NCBI GenBank assembly: GCA_963753815.1
Contig: CAVWDU010000003.1
Location: 186,001-250,000, forward strand
Length of the DNA: 64,000 nucleotides
Reading direction: 5' to 3'
Source of the DNA: CAVWDU01 sp963753815
Lineage (GTDB): Bacteria; Pseudomonadota; Gammaproteobacteria; Pseudomonadales; Halieaceae
In this document: in pieces, positions 9,370 to 17,828 of the stretch
Numbering within the stretch: the stretch's first letter is position 1
Layout: every line of letters starts with the position of its first letter
Notes under the pieces: generated by a model
Database searches by the model: none
What the model was told of the DNA's origin: nothing
Seen by the model: only the letters and a program-made list of their open reading frames with translations
Translations under genes and position numbers: made by a program

Positions 9370-9487
9370 GGAGGCCGCCTGTCGTCGGTTTGAGCGGGGT
9401 GATTGAGCGGATACCCCATCGTTGAAAATTGATGCGATACTATAATATTATCAAGTAACACTCAAATCACGTTGAGCACCACTCACC
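9370..9487. promoter_or_regulatory. Divergent atuA / tetR control region
   Basis: This 118-bp region separates two outward-facing genes. It has an AT-rich core at about 9437-9453 containing TATAAT at 9441-9446, which is close to palindromic. It also has a 5-bp inverted repeat, CTCAA (9461-9465) and TTGAG (9472-9476), just before the regulator start. AtuR-type TetR repressors are known to bind inverted repeats between atuR and atuA. These are the candidate operators here, by inference. Confidence 0.5.
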
Positions 9488-10210
9488 ATGAACCGAGCAG
9501 AGCTCAACAAACCTCGCAGCCGCCTGGAAAAACGGGAGTCTGACATCCTGGAAGCGGCCACGGCATTATTCGCCGAGGAGGGTTTTCACGGCACCTCCAC
9601 CCGCAAGATCGCCGCCGCGGCGGGCGTCTCGGAGGGTACTCTTTTTAACTACTTCGCCACCAAGAACGTGTTGCTACAAGGCATCCTCGATGACTTTTAT
9701 GACCGCCTCATCGAATCCGCCCAGGAGGGTATGCGCGACGTCATGGGTACCCGGGAGCGCCTGCTGTTCCTGGCCAGGACTCACCTGCGGATGCTGATGG
9801 ACAACCAGGCCCTGATGATGCGCCTGATACAGGTTTACCTGTCGGTGGACGTGAACTACTACCTCAACTACAAAAACACGCCGCTGCACGAACTCAACTA
9901 CCGCTACACGCGGATTTTTGACGCTGTCGTCAGGGAGGGCATGGCCCGGGGTGACATCACCGCGGAGCTGGAACTTTCCGCCATCCGCGATCTCTTCTTC
10001 GGCGGCCTGGAATACGGCATGCGTACGATGATGGGCCGCAACTCCAACAGGAAGAAAGTGGAGCACTACGTGGAGGCCCTGGTCGAGCCCCTCTGGCACA
10101 GTATGCAACCGCAGCATGGCGGCCACCCGCCCGAACAACCACTGACCGGCCGGCTGGAGGCTGCCTGTGAGCGTCTGGAGCAGGTTGCCGGCCGGCTCGA
10201 ACGGGGTTGA
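9488..10210 (+). CDS. TetR-family transcriptional regulator (AtuR-like)
   Basis: The protein has 240 residues. The N-terminal helix-turn-helix spans about residues 17-60, with ILEAATALFAEEGFHGTST, then IAAAAGVSEGTLFNYFATK. The C-terminal ligand domain is all-helical. Divergent placement next to atuA suggests that it represses the atu operon and is released by a terpenoid acyl-CoA or similar ligand, as for AtuR of Pseudomonas aeruginosa. The C-terminal tail past residue 205 (ending EQVAGRLERG) is charged and looks coiled-coil-like. Its function rests on family and context only. Confidence 0.82.
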   Translation: MNRAELNKPRSRLEKRESDILEAATALFAEEGFHGTSTRKIAAAAGVSEGTLFNYFATKNVLLQGILDDFYDRLIESAQEGMRDVMGTRERLLFLARTHLRMLMDNQALMMRLIQVYLSVDVNYYLNYKNTPLHELNYRYTRIFDAVVREGMARGDITAELELSAIRDLFFGGLEYGMRTMMGRNSNRKKVEHYVEALVEPLWHSMQPQHGGHPPEQPLTGRLEAACERLEQVAGRLERG

Positions 10211-10310
10211 AGCAGTTAGGAGTGCAACCCGCGGCATCACCGCGGGCCAGGCCCGGCTCGTGAATGTATACTAGCTTTCCAACCCGAAGGCATCTGAAGG
10301 AACAACCTAC

Positions 10311-11843
10311 GTGAAGTTACCCAACTCCATACTGGCAGCGTTGCTGCTGCTGCCGCTATCGCTGCCGTTGACTGCCACCGAACACGCAGACAAGTTAGAG
10401 GAAGAGCAGACCACTGCAGTAGAAGCTGAGCCACAGACGTTTATCACCACGCACGAAGCGCGCATCGGCGGTGAGCGAGTGAGCTACACGGCCACCGCAG
10501 GCACCCTGATCATGCGCGACGAGGAGGACCAGCCCGTTGCCGAGTTCGGTTATACCGCCTACACCCTGAACGGTGCGGACCCCGCCACCCGGCCGCTGAT
10601 GTTCGCTTGGAACGGCGGACCCGGCTCCGCCTCGTTGTGGCTGCACATGGGCGTGCTGGGGCCGCAGATCACCGTGGTCGACGACCTCGAGGTAAACGGT
10701 CGTGGCCCGTTCAGGCACAAGCCGAATGAGCTCAGCATCATCGACAAGGTCGACCTGGTCATGGTGGACCCGATAGGTACCGGCTTTTCACGCCCGCTTG
10801 GCGAAGCCGAGGGCGCCGACTTCTGGGGCGTGGACAATGACATCCGGTCGGTGTCCGATTTCATCGCCCGCTACATCACCGACAACAATCGCTGGGCGGC
10901 ACCCAAGTACATTCTTGGCGAAAGCTATGGCGGCATGCGCGCAGGCGGTGTCAGCTACGACCTGCTGACCCGCTACAACATCGGTCTCAACGGCGTCGTT
11001 CTCGTGTCTCCCTACATGGACGCGGCCGGCGGTGGTGGCGTTGGCGTGGCCAACCTCGTGATCGGCTATACCATGACCCTGTCGACCTACGCGGCAACCG
11101 CGTACTTTCACGATGCGCTCAAGGAAAAACCCGCGGACTTCAAAGCCTACCTGGCGGAGGTCGACGAGTTCGCCATCGGGGATTACCTGAATGTGCTGGT
11201 GAAGGGCGCGCGCGCCGGTGCCGACGAACGCCAGCGGGTTGCCGAGCAGCTCGCTACCTACACGGGCACCACGCCGGAATTCTGGCTGCGGGCCAATTTC
11301 CGGGTCAGGGAGGACCAGTTCACGCAGGAATTGCTTCGCGACCGCGGTCAGCTGACCGGCCGCATCGACTCGCGCTTCTTCGGCTACACCACCAACGCCC
11401 TGGCCGAGAGCATGCCTTTCGACCCCTACACGAGTGCCGTCGGGCCCGGTTTCGTCGCCAGCTTCAATGACTACCTGCGCCGCGAACTGAAGGTGGAGAT
11501 CGATCGCCCGTACGTTGTCTCCTCTGGGCTCTGGCGGGAGTGGGACCGCACCCACGAACACCCCAACAGCGCCTACCGCTCGGTGGCGGATACCGGCATC
11601 GACCTGGCCTTCGCGTTGATCCGCAACCCGGATATGAAGGTCCTGGTTCAGCAGGGCTACTTCGACCTGGCCACGCCCTACCGCGCATCGGAGTATTTCA
11701 TCGACCAGATGCCCCTGCCCGACAGCCTGCGGGACAACGTGTCGATCGAGTATTACGAGGCCGGTCACATGATGTACGTGCATCCGCCGTCGCTGGTGAA
11801 GTTCCGCAAGGATCTCGCCGCCTTCATCGACGCTAGCCTGTAA
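10311..11843 (+). CDS. Secreted S10-family serine carboxypeptidase
   Basis: This 510-residue protein starts with GTG at 10311, with AAGG ten bases upstream. It has a clear signal peptide (hydrophobic residues 4-20, cut near TATEH). The serine carboxypeptidase landmarks are WNGGPGSASLWLHMG near residue 100, GESYGG (catalytic Ser205), GYFDLATPY (catalytic Asp) and YEAGHMMYVHP (catalytic His). It should remove C-terminal residues from peptides in the periplasm or outside the cell. It stands alone between the TetR gene and an MFS gene and is probably unrelated to terpene use. Confidence 0.88.
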   Translation: MKLPNSILAALLLLPLSLPLTATEHADKLEEEQTTAVEAEPQTFITTHEARIGGERVSYTATAGTLIMRDEEDQPVAEFGYTAYTLNGADPATRPLMFAWNGGPGSASLWLHMGVLGPQITVVDDLEVNGRGPFRHKPNELSIIDKVDLVMVDPIGTGFSRPLGEAEGADFWGVDNDIRSVSDFIARYITDNNRWAAPKYILGESYGGMRAGGVSYDLLTRYNIGLNGVVLVSPYMDAAGGGGVGVANLVIGYTMTLSTYAATAYFHDALKEKPADFKAYLAEVDEFAIGDYLNVLVKGARAGADERQRVAEQLATYTGTTPEFWLRANFRVREDQFTQELLRDRGQLTGRIDSRFFGYTTNALAESMPFDPYTSAVGPGFVASFNDYLRRELKVEIDRPYVVSSGLWREWDRTHEHPNSAYRSVADTGIDLAFALIRNPDMKVLVQQGYFDLATPYRASEYFIDQMPLPDSLRDNVSIEYYEAGHMMYVHPPSLVKFRKDLAAFIDASL

Positions 11844-12018
11844 TCCGGCGCGGCGAGGACAGGACGACAGTTCGGCGTAGGCTATCAAGCGGTATGAAGA
11901 GTCCGTGCCGGATGTGATGCACTCCGGTAGAATGCATCGGCAAGCGAGGCCAACGGGCCGATCCGCATCCGTCCGGCCGCGTAGAGCTTTGAGCCAACCA
12001 GAATAAGGATAAGCGATC

Positions 12019-13326
12019 GTGGCCGACAAAAACGCCTCAACGGATGACGCCGCCAGCAATCCCTACAGTTCGCGCTCGGCAAGCTGGTACGCGCTGGTAC
12101 TGCTGACGGTCGTATACAGCTTCAATTTCATCGACCGGCAATTGCTGGCCATCCTGCAGGAATCCATCAAAGCGGAACTGACGCTGTCGGACAGCCAGCT
12201 GGGGCTCCTCACCGGCTTTGCCTTCGCTGTTTTCTACGTCACCGCCGGCATTCCCATCGCCCGCTGGGCGGACCGGGGCAATCGGCGCAACATCGTGGCC
12301 CTGTCACTGTTCATCTGGAGTGGCATGACGGCACTGAGCGGATACGTGCAGAACTACCTGCAACTGCTGCTGGCACGCATCGGTGTCGGTATCGGCGAGG
12401 CGGGAGGCAGCCCCCCCTCGCACTCGATGATTTCGGATATCTTCCCGCCGACCCGGCGTGCCACTGCCATCGGTTTCTATTCCATGGGAGTCAACATCGG
12501 CATCCTGTTCGGCTTCCTCGCCGGCGGGTGGCTGAACGAGTTCTTCGGCTGGCGGGTCGCCTTCCTGGTGGTGGGCGTGCCCGGCGTCGTGCTGGCACTG
12601 CTGGTGCGCTTCAGCATGGCGGAGCCGATCAGGGGCCTCCACGAGAAAGCCGGCGCGAATCCCGACCCCGCGCCCTTCGGCGACGTGCTGCGCCTGCTCT
12701 GGTCTCGCAAGACCTTTGTGCACATGGCGCTGGGCGCCGCGCTGAATGCATTCTGCGGCTACAGTGTGGCCAATTGGACAGCATCGTTCATGATCCGCAC
12801 CTACCAGATGCCCACCGGCGAACTGGGCACCTGGCTGTCGATCATCATCGGCCTGGGTGGTGCGATCAGCGTGTTTTTTGGTGGCATGTTGGCGGACCGG
12901 CTCGCCCCGCGCGACCGACGCTGGTACACCTGGGTGCCCTGCATCGCGGGTTTTGCCGCCGTCCCGTTCATGGCGGGCGTGTACCTTGTCAACGATCCCT
13001 ACCAGGCGCTGTTGATTTCCATCATCCCGGGGCTGCTGTTCCAGACCTACCTCGGTAACACGATTGCCACCACCCACGCGGTCGTCAGCCCGCGCATGCG
13101 CGCCACCGCCTCGGCCATACTGTTCCTGATCATCAATATCATCGGCCTCGGCCTGGGCCCCTGGACCGTCGGCTTCATCAGCGACCTGCTGGCTCCCAGC
13201 CTGGGTTCCGAGTCGTTGCGCTACGCGATGTTGTACGCGCTGCCGCCCGTGATGCTGTGGTCCGCCACCCACTTCTGGCTGGCCGCGCGAAGCATTCGTG
13301 ACGACATCGATAACGCGCCGGCGTGA
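12019..13326 (+). CDS. MFS transporter, spinster-like
   Basis: The 435-residue protein has about 12 membrane segments. The N-terminal TM1 motif YSFNFIDRQLLAILQ is typical of the bacterial spinster-like MFS branch. The loop 2-3 signature appears as GIPIARWADRGNRRN, and ARIGVGIGEAGGSPPSHSM marks TM4-5. The start is GTG at 12019, with AAGGA about ten bases upstream. Such carriers are often found beside acyl-CoA and aromatic/terpenoid degradation genes. The following acyl-CoA dehydrogenase fits import or export of a hydrophobic acid, but the substrate is unknown. Confidence 0.87.
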   Translation: MADKNASTDDAASNPYSSRSASWYALVLLTVVYSFNFIDRQLLAILQESIKAELTLSDSQLGLLTGFAFAVFYVTAGIPIARWADRGNRRNIVALSLFIWSGMTALSGYVQNYLQLLLARIGVGIGEAGGSPPSHSMISDIFPPTRRATAIGFYSMGVNIGILFGFLAGGWLNEFFGWRVAFLVVGVPGVVLALLVRFSMAEPIRGLHEKAGANPDPAPFGDVLRLLWSRKTFVHMALGAALNAFCGYSVANWTASFMIRTYQMPTGELGTWLSIIIGLGGAISVFFGGMLADRLAPRDRRWYTWVPCIAGFAAVPFMAGVYLVNDPYQALLISIIPGLLFQTYLGNTIATTHAVVSPRMRATASAILFLIINIIGLGLGPWTVGFISDLLAPSLGSESLRYAMLYALPPVMLWSATHFWLAARSIRDDIDNAPA

Positions 13327-13404
13327 CAGATTGAGCGCCCTTTGCGCTGACGATAAGCTCACTTGCAGAGTGTTCGCGGGGTGAACACCAACAGGAGAAT
13401 CACC

Positions 13405-14568
13405 GTGCACACCGGGCTCAGCGAAGAAGACCAGATGTTCCGGGACTACGCGCGACGTTGGGTCGACAACGAGTGCCCCAAGGACTGGTGCCGGGAACTG
13501 GAGGCCCGGGAGCACCAGTTCCCCCACGACCTGTGGCAGAAACTCGTGGAATTCGGGGCCCATGGAATCGGCGTGCCGGAAGCTTATGGCGGACAGGGCG
13601 GCACCATCGTCAACCAGGCGCTCTTTGCCCGTGAGTTCGCGCGCACCGCCGCAGGTCTCACCTGGGTCTGGGGGGTGACCTCGTTTTCCGGCACCAAGGC
13701 AATACTCTTCGGTGGCTCGGAGCAACAGAAACAGCGATTCCTCCCGGAGATTGCCAGCGGCTCGCTGAAAACGGCGATGGCGTTCACAGAGCCCGGTGGT
13801 GGCACGGACCTGCTGGGGGGTATGACAACCCGTGCCGACAGAGTCGAGGGTGGGTGGCAACTCAACGGCGAAAAAATCTGGAGCACCGGCGCCGAAGTCG
13901 CCGACTACCTGCTGGTGATGGCCCGGTCACGGCAGGACGTCAGCAAGCGTAGTGACGGTATCTCTGTCTTCCTGGTGCCGCGCGGTGGCGACGGCATCAC
14001 CATCACACCGCTGCCCAAACTCGGCATGCGCGCGGTCAGCTCATGCAGTGTGCTGCTCGACAATGTCTTTATCCCGGATGAACTGGTGCTGGGAGAACCC
14101 CACCGCGGCTGGTATCACTCCACCAGCACGCTCAACAACGAGCGCCTGGTCAATGCAGCAACCTGCCTGGGGATGCTGGACGGGGTTATCGAGGACGCCG
14201 TCGATCACATGAAAAATCGGCATGCCTTTGGCCAGCCTATCGGGCAGTTTCAGGCCCTGCAGCATTACCTCGCCGATATGGCCATGTGGCAAAAGCAAGG
14301 TGAACTGCTGGTACTGCATACGGCCCAGCTGCAGGCCGAGGGAAAAGACAGCCACATCGAGTCGGGCATGGTAAAGGTACTGTGTTCGGAGTACGTCAGT
14401 AAGGCCGCCGACCTGGGTATACAGATTCTAGGGGGCATGGGTTACTCCGCCGAGACTGACATGCAGCGCTACTGGCGCGATTCGCGCCTGTTGCGAATCG
14501 GGCCTGTAAGTAACGAAATGGCACGCAACATGATTGCCGAGAGCTATGGCATGCCGCGGTCTTTCTAG
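13405..14568 (+). CDS. Acyl-CoA dehydrogenase
   Basis: This 387-residue FAD enzyme oxidises an acyl-CoA at the alpha-beta position. The start is GTG at 13405, chosen over an upstream in-frame codon because AGGAG at 13393-13397 precedes it by seven bases. Motifs in order are GVPEAYGGQGG (near 58), AMAFTEPGGGTDLLG (flavin contact), NGEKIWSTGA, RHAFGQPIGQFQALQH and QILGGMGYSAETDMQRYWRD. The residue just after GGMGYS fits the FadE/AcdA family. It lies 78 bp after the MFS gene and 12 bp before a SnoaL-like gene, so the three may be one operon. Confidence 0.9.
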   Translation: MHTGLSEEDQMFRDYARRWVDNECPKDWCRELEAREHQFPHDLWQKLVEFGAHGIGVPEAYGGQGGTIVNQALFAREFARTAAGLTWVWGVTSFSGTKAILFGGSEQQKQRFLPEIASGSLKTAMAFTEPGGGTDLLGGMTTRADRVEGGWQLNGEKIWSTGAEVADYLLVMARSRQDVSKRSDGISVFLVPRGGDGITITPLPKLGMRAVSSCSVLLDNVFIPDELVLGEPHRGWYHSTSTLNNERLVNAATCLGMLDGVIEDAVDHMKNRHAFGQPIGQFQALQHYLADMAMWQKQGELLVLHTAQLQAEGKDSHIESGMVKVLCSEYVSKAADLGIQILGGMGYSAETDMQRYWRDSRLLRIGPVSNEMARNMIAESYGMPRSF

Positions 14569-14580
14569 GCGGTGCAAGCT

Positions 14581-14976
14581 ATGAGCGACCAGACAGTCAT
14601 CGTCCGTGAATTCCTCGCGGCCTCTGAACGCGGCGACCGGGCGGTAATGTATTCCCTGCTGCACCCGGACTTTGTGGTGCACGAAGCGCCCTCACTGCCT
14701 TACGGGGGCACACACCATGGACTGGATGGCTATCTCAAGCTGGTCAGATCAGTATTCACCAGCTTCAGGGATACCCGTGTGGAAATCGATTCAATTCTGG
14801 GCGAAAACGATACCGTGATCGTGTTGGCCAGGCTGAGCGGCCGCAGCAAGTGCGGGCGTGTACCCTTTGTCATGCCGCTGAGCGAAGTGTGGCGGCTGGT
14901 CGACGGGAGGATTCGCAGTGTCACGCCCTACTACTTCGACACTGCGCGTATCAATGAAATCGCAGGTACCGCTTGA
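14581..14976 (+). CDS. SnoaL-like (NTF2-fold) protein
   Basis: This 131-residue protein is a single alpha+beta cone domain of the SnoaL/NTF2 type. It shows VIVREFLAASERGDRAVMYS at the N-terminus, LLHPDFVVHEAPSLPYGG and a C-terminal PLSEVWRLVDGRI strand pair. The ATG at 14581 is preferred; GTG at 14572 is also possible. Members include polyketide cyclases, steroid isomerases and many proteins of unknown role. Placement 12 bp after the acyl-CoA dehydrogenase suggests a step on a cyclic substrate, but no catalytic residue can be assigned. Confidence 0.75.
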   Translation: MSDQTVIVREFLAASERGDRAVMYSLLHPDFVVHEAPSLPYGGTHHGLDGYLKLVRSVFTSFRDTRVEIDSILGENDTVIVLARLSGRSKCGRVPFVMPLSEVWRLVDGRIRSVTPYYFDTARINEIAGTA

Positions 14977-15117
14977 CCAGCCCTCTGCCTGGCGTCCAGC
15001 TGAAAGCGAGCGCTGAATGCGGCCACCACAAGGCACCGCGCGCGATGGCCGTTGACACAGTCAAGCCGCAGCGCCTAGCATCCATGACACGTTGAATGCA
15101 CTCCAGCAGGCCGGGTA

Positions 15118-15657
15118 ATGGCGGAAACTGAATCCTTTGAAGCACGCATTCTCAGACTGGAAGCCCATGACCAGATCCGCAGTCTCGTCGCCCGGTACGG
15201 CATGGCTATCGATGACCATGACCTCGATGCCATCGGCAGCCTGTTCTGCGATGATGCGTTTTTCGGCTCGGCCGATGGCGTGATGGGCGCCAGCGGTCGC
15301 GCGCAGATCGTTTCCCAGTTCGTCGACCGCTTTCAGGCCCTGGGAATCAGCAATCACATGAGCCACGACCACGTCTTCGAGCTCGATGCCGCTGATCCGA
15401 CTCTGGCGACGGGCGTCGTCTCGTCCCATGCAGAGTTGTGGCGCAACGGGCGGGCTTTCATCACAGCCCTTCGGTACCAGGATACCTACCGACTGGATTC
15501 CGGGAAATGGCGCTTTCAGTCGCGGACATTGAGTTTTCTCTATTACGTCCCGGTCGATGAATATCCCGAAGCGCTGGGGAGTAAACTTCGACAGCGGGCT
15601 TATGGTGACCAGCGCCCGGCTGACTTTCCCGAATCGATCCCGGGCTGGAGCGACTGA
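15118..15657 (+). CDS. SnoaL-like (NTF2-fold) protein, longer type
   Basis: The protein has 179 residues. It shows the SnoaL_4 pattern: DQIRSLVARYGMAIDDHDLD, FCDDAFFGSADG, then SNHMSHDHVFELD and YQDTYRLDSGKWRFQSRTL. The His-rich stretch near residue 80 matches ring-hydroxylating dioxygenase beta-like and dehydratase-like members such as scytalone dehydratase. It lies 141 bp downstream of another SnoaL gene on the same strand. The two are different in sequence and not a recent duplication. A dehydratase or isomerase role on a ring compound is likely but unproven. Confidence 0.78.
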   Translation: MAETESFEARILRLEAHDQIRSLVARYGMAIDDHDLDAIGSLFCDDAFFGSADGVMGASGRAQIVSQFVDRFQALGISNHMSHDHVFELDAADPTLATGVVSSHAELWRNGRAFITALRYQDTYRLDSGKWRFQSRTLSFLYYVPVDEYPEALGSKLRQRAYGDQRPADFPESIPGWSD

Positions 15658-15813
15658 AGCCTCACAGGCCGCCTGGGTGTTCCGAAGATCGTGCACCCTG
15701 ATGGTGACCACGGCTTCAGCCGTGATGTCTCACTGGCGGGGTGACCTGCACGTCGAGACAACTGAGAAAACAGTGTCCGGCAGCTGGCCCTGTTTGCCGC
15801 CAGCACGAATAAA

Positions 15814-15834
15814 ACTTGCTAGCGTCTAGCAAGT
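15814..15834. promoter_or_regulatory. Perfect 9-bp inverted repeat, likely repressor operator
   Basis: The arms ACTTGCTAG and CTAGCAAGT flank a 3-bp centre. The length and symmetry are those of TetR-family operators. It sits 130 bp before the MFS gene at 15964. No regulator gene is adjacent, so the controlling protein may be one of the two TetR proteins in the window or lie elsewhere. Confidence 0.6.
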
Positions 15835-15863
15835 AACCTTATCATCCTCACAGGCGCGGGGGG

Positions 15864-15879
15864 TTCAGGCGCGCCTGAA
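15864..15879. promoter_or_regulatory. 16-bp perfect palindrome
   Basis: TTCAGGCGCGCCTGAA is fully self-complementary without a spacer. It lies 85 bp ahead of the MFS start and 30 bp after the 9-bp operator-like repeat. It could be a second protein site or a short hairpin in the leader. Confidence 0.45.
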
Positions 15880-15963
15880 TGGCAGGCAGGGGCTGGCGAG
15901 CGCGAGCACAGCCGACCCACGCAGGAATCCCCAATCTATCACCTCACCAGCAGCAGGACTGTT

Positions 15964-17322
15964 ATGAGCGCCGGGAAAGGCAACGCACAACAGGTGGAAG
16001 TGGTGGGTGGCAGCTACCCGAGTGCGCGACATGCCTGGCTGGTCACCGGCCTGCTGACCCTGGTCTTTATCTTTTCTTTTATCGACCGCCAGATACTCAA
16101 CCTGCTCGTGGGCCCCATTCAACGTGACCTGGACCTGAATGATACCGAGGTCAGCCTGCTGCAGGGCCTGGGATTCGTCGCCACCTACGTGCTGCTCAGC
16201 GTGCCCATCGGGCGGCTGGTCGATACCCGCGGCCGGCTGCGCATCATTGCCGCCGGTGTGGCCATCTGGAGCATCGCCACCGCCGCCTGCGGCATGGCCC
16301 GCAGTTTCACTGGCCTGTTCGCGGCCCGCGCCGGGGTAGGCATTGGCGAGGCGACGCTGACACCGGCTGCGTGGTCACTGATGGCCGATTACTTCCCGCC
16401 CCAGAAACGCAGCCTGCCTTTCAGCATATTCCTCATGGGGCCCTACATTGGGGTCGGCATCGCCATGCTGGCGGGCAGTGCGATCATGGAGTCCATGGCG
16501 ACCCGGGGACCGGTGGAACTGCCACTGGCGGGCATGCTGGCACCGTGGCAGGTGACCTTTCTCATTGTCGCCGCGCCCGGGGTCATACTGACCGCCCTGT
16601 TGCTGCTGGTGCCGGAGCCCCCGCGTCAGGGCCTCTCACCTACGAGCAAGCCAGAGGCCGCGCCGCTTGAAGACATCATCGGCTGGGTTCGCAATAACTT
16701 CCGGGTGTACTGTGCGCTGCTGATCGGTGTGCCCTGCATCGTGCTGGTGCTCTATGGCCTGCAGGCGTGGGTGCCCACCTACCTGCTGCGGGTGCACGGT
16801 ATGAGCCTCGGTGAGGCAGGCACGCGCTACGGGCTGATCGCCCTGGTGGCGGGATCCATCGGCGTGCTTTCCGGCCCTTTTGTCGCGCGCTTGCTGGAGC
16901 GGCTGGGGTACACCGACGCTCACCTCCGCCTGGTTGTCGTGGCGCTGGTATTGATGTGCCCCGCCCTGTTGGGTCTGGCGCTGGCGCCGGACAGCGGCAT
17001 CGCACTGGCCTGTATCGCCGTGCTCAGTTACCTGGTCCCGCTGCCCCTGGCACTTGTGGCCACTGCCGTGCAGGCAGTCACACCGAACCAGATGCGCGGC
17101 GTCGTCGTCGGTGCCTATGTGGTCACCAATAACGTGATCGGCCTCGCTTTCGGCCCCAGCCTCGTCGCCGTCATCACCGACTACGTGTTTGCCGACCCGG
17201 ATGCCGTAGGCAAATCGCTGGCAGTGGCCGGAATCGGTATTGCGATCGTCGGTATCGTGCTGGTCGGCCGGGGACTGGCTCCCTTCCGGGTGCTGCTCGC
17301 ATCCCAGCACGCCGCCGGCTAG
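15964..17322 (+). CDS. MFS transporter, spinster-like
   Basis: This 452-residue carrier has about 12 membrane segments. FSFIDRQILNLLVGPIQ in TM1 and ARAGVGIGEATLTPAAWSLM in TM4-5 place it in the same branch as the MFS at 12019. The sequences differ enough that this is not a recent duplicate. The ATG at 15964 directly follows a regulatory region with two dyads. It converges with a SnoaL gene on the other strand. Substrate unknown; context suggests the same catabolic programme. Confidence 0.87.
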   Translation: MSAGKGNAQQVEVVGGSYPSARHAWLVTGLLTLVFIFSFIDRQILNLLVGPIQRDLDLNDTEVSLLQGLGFVATYVLLSVPIGRLVDTRGRLRIIAAGVAIWSIATAACGMARSFTGLFAARAGVGIGEATLTPAAWSLMADYFPPQKRSLPFSIFLMGPYIGVGIAMLAGSAIMESMATRGPVELPLAGMLAPWQVTFLIVAAPGVILTALLLLVPEPPRQGLSPTSKPEAAPLEDIIGWVRNNFRVYCALLIGVPCIVLVLYGLQAWVPTYLLRVHGMSLGEAGTRYGLIALVAGSIGVLSGPFVARLLERLGYTDAHLRLVVVALVLMCPALLGLALAPDSGIALACIAVLSYLVPLPLALVATAVQAVTPNQMRGVVVGAYVVTNNVIGLAFGPSLVAVITDYVFADPDAVGKSLAVAGIGIAIVGIVLVGRGLAPFRVLLASQHAAG

Positions 17323-17380
17323 CTCGCTTCGCTCACCGATTATTTGTCGAGGACGAAGATCGGATTAGCGCGCCCCGTGG

Positions 17381-17779
17381 TCAGCCATCGACGGCGAAGT
17401 CCTCGGGGACAACAAGATACCGCTGCAGCAATCCGTCCTGCAATTCCACCCAGCCCAGGAACCCGAGGCTACGACCATCCGGTCCTTCCACCCTGGCCCT
17501 GAACGCACCGCGATTGCCCCCCAGGATCACCTCGTCAACGCGGTGCCGGATCTGAATGCGCTGCATCTGCACGACCCGGTCGGTAAGGAAAGCCAGCAGT
17601 GCATCGCGCCCGTGGAGCCGGTCCGTCTTGCGCGCGTCATGCCCGTCGTGGGGCCAGACCTGGGTATGTTGCCAGTGCGCATCGGGTGTAAACACCTCGA
17701 CGGCGCCGGCAGCGTTGGCAGTATCTATGTTGTCGAAGTAACGGTGCTGCAGCAGCGTGTAAAGATCCTGTTCCTGCAT
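17381..17779 (-). CDS. SnoaL-like (NTF2-fold) protein
   Basis: The protein has 132 residues from the ATG at 17779, which follows GGAGGAAG; a GTG at 17797 is the longer option. It shows DLYTLLQHRYFDNIDTAN, FTPDAHWQHTQVWPHDG and a C-terminal LGWVELQDGLLQRYLVVPED. It is the third NTF2-fold protein within 3 kb. It sits downstream of the EthD gene on the same strand (49-bp gap), so the two are probably co-transcribed. Catalytic role unknown. Confidence 0.72.
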   Translation of the reverse strand: MQEQDLYTLLQHRYFDNIDTANAAGAVEVFTPDAHWQHTQVWPHDGHDARKTDRLHGRDALLAFLTDRVVQMQRIQIRHRVDEVILGGNRGAFRARVEGPDGRSLGFLGWVELQDGLLQRYLVVPEDFAVDG

Positions 17780-17828
17780 GATGGCGTCTTCCTCCACGTC
17801 GTGATCGCCGCCGGTATTCCGGGGTGTA

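Larger units (their letters stand above)
15658..15963. promoter_or_regulatory. Control region upstream of the second MFS gene
   Basis: These 306 bases contain no gene. They hold two strong dyads, a 9-bp inverted repeat at 15814-15834 and a 16-bp perfect palindrome at 15864-15879, listed separately. The MFS start follows at 15964 with GCAGGACTGTT just before it. Confidence 0.5.

Noticed and set aside
11916..11938. GATGCA/TGCATC inverted repeat before the first MFS gene
   Set aside because: The 6-bp arms are separated by 11 bases, which is common by chance in a region of this length.
12304..13860. 518-codon minus-strand frame opposite the MFS and dehydrogenase genes
   Set aside because: Antisense shadow spanning two real genes; composition is His/Gly/Gln-rich and unlike any protein family.
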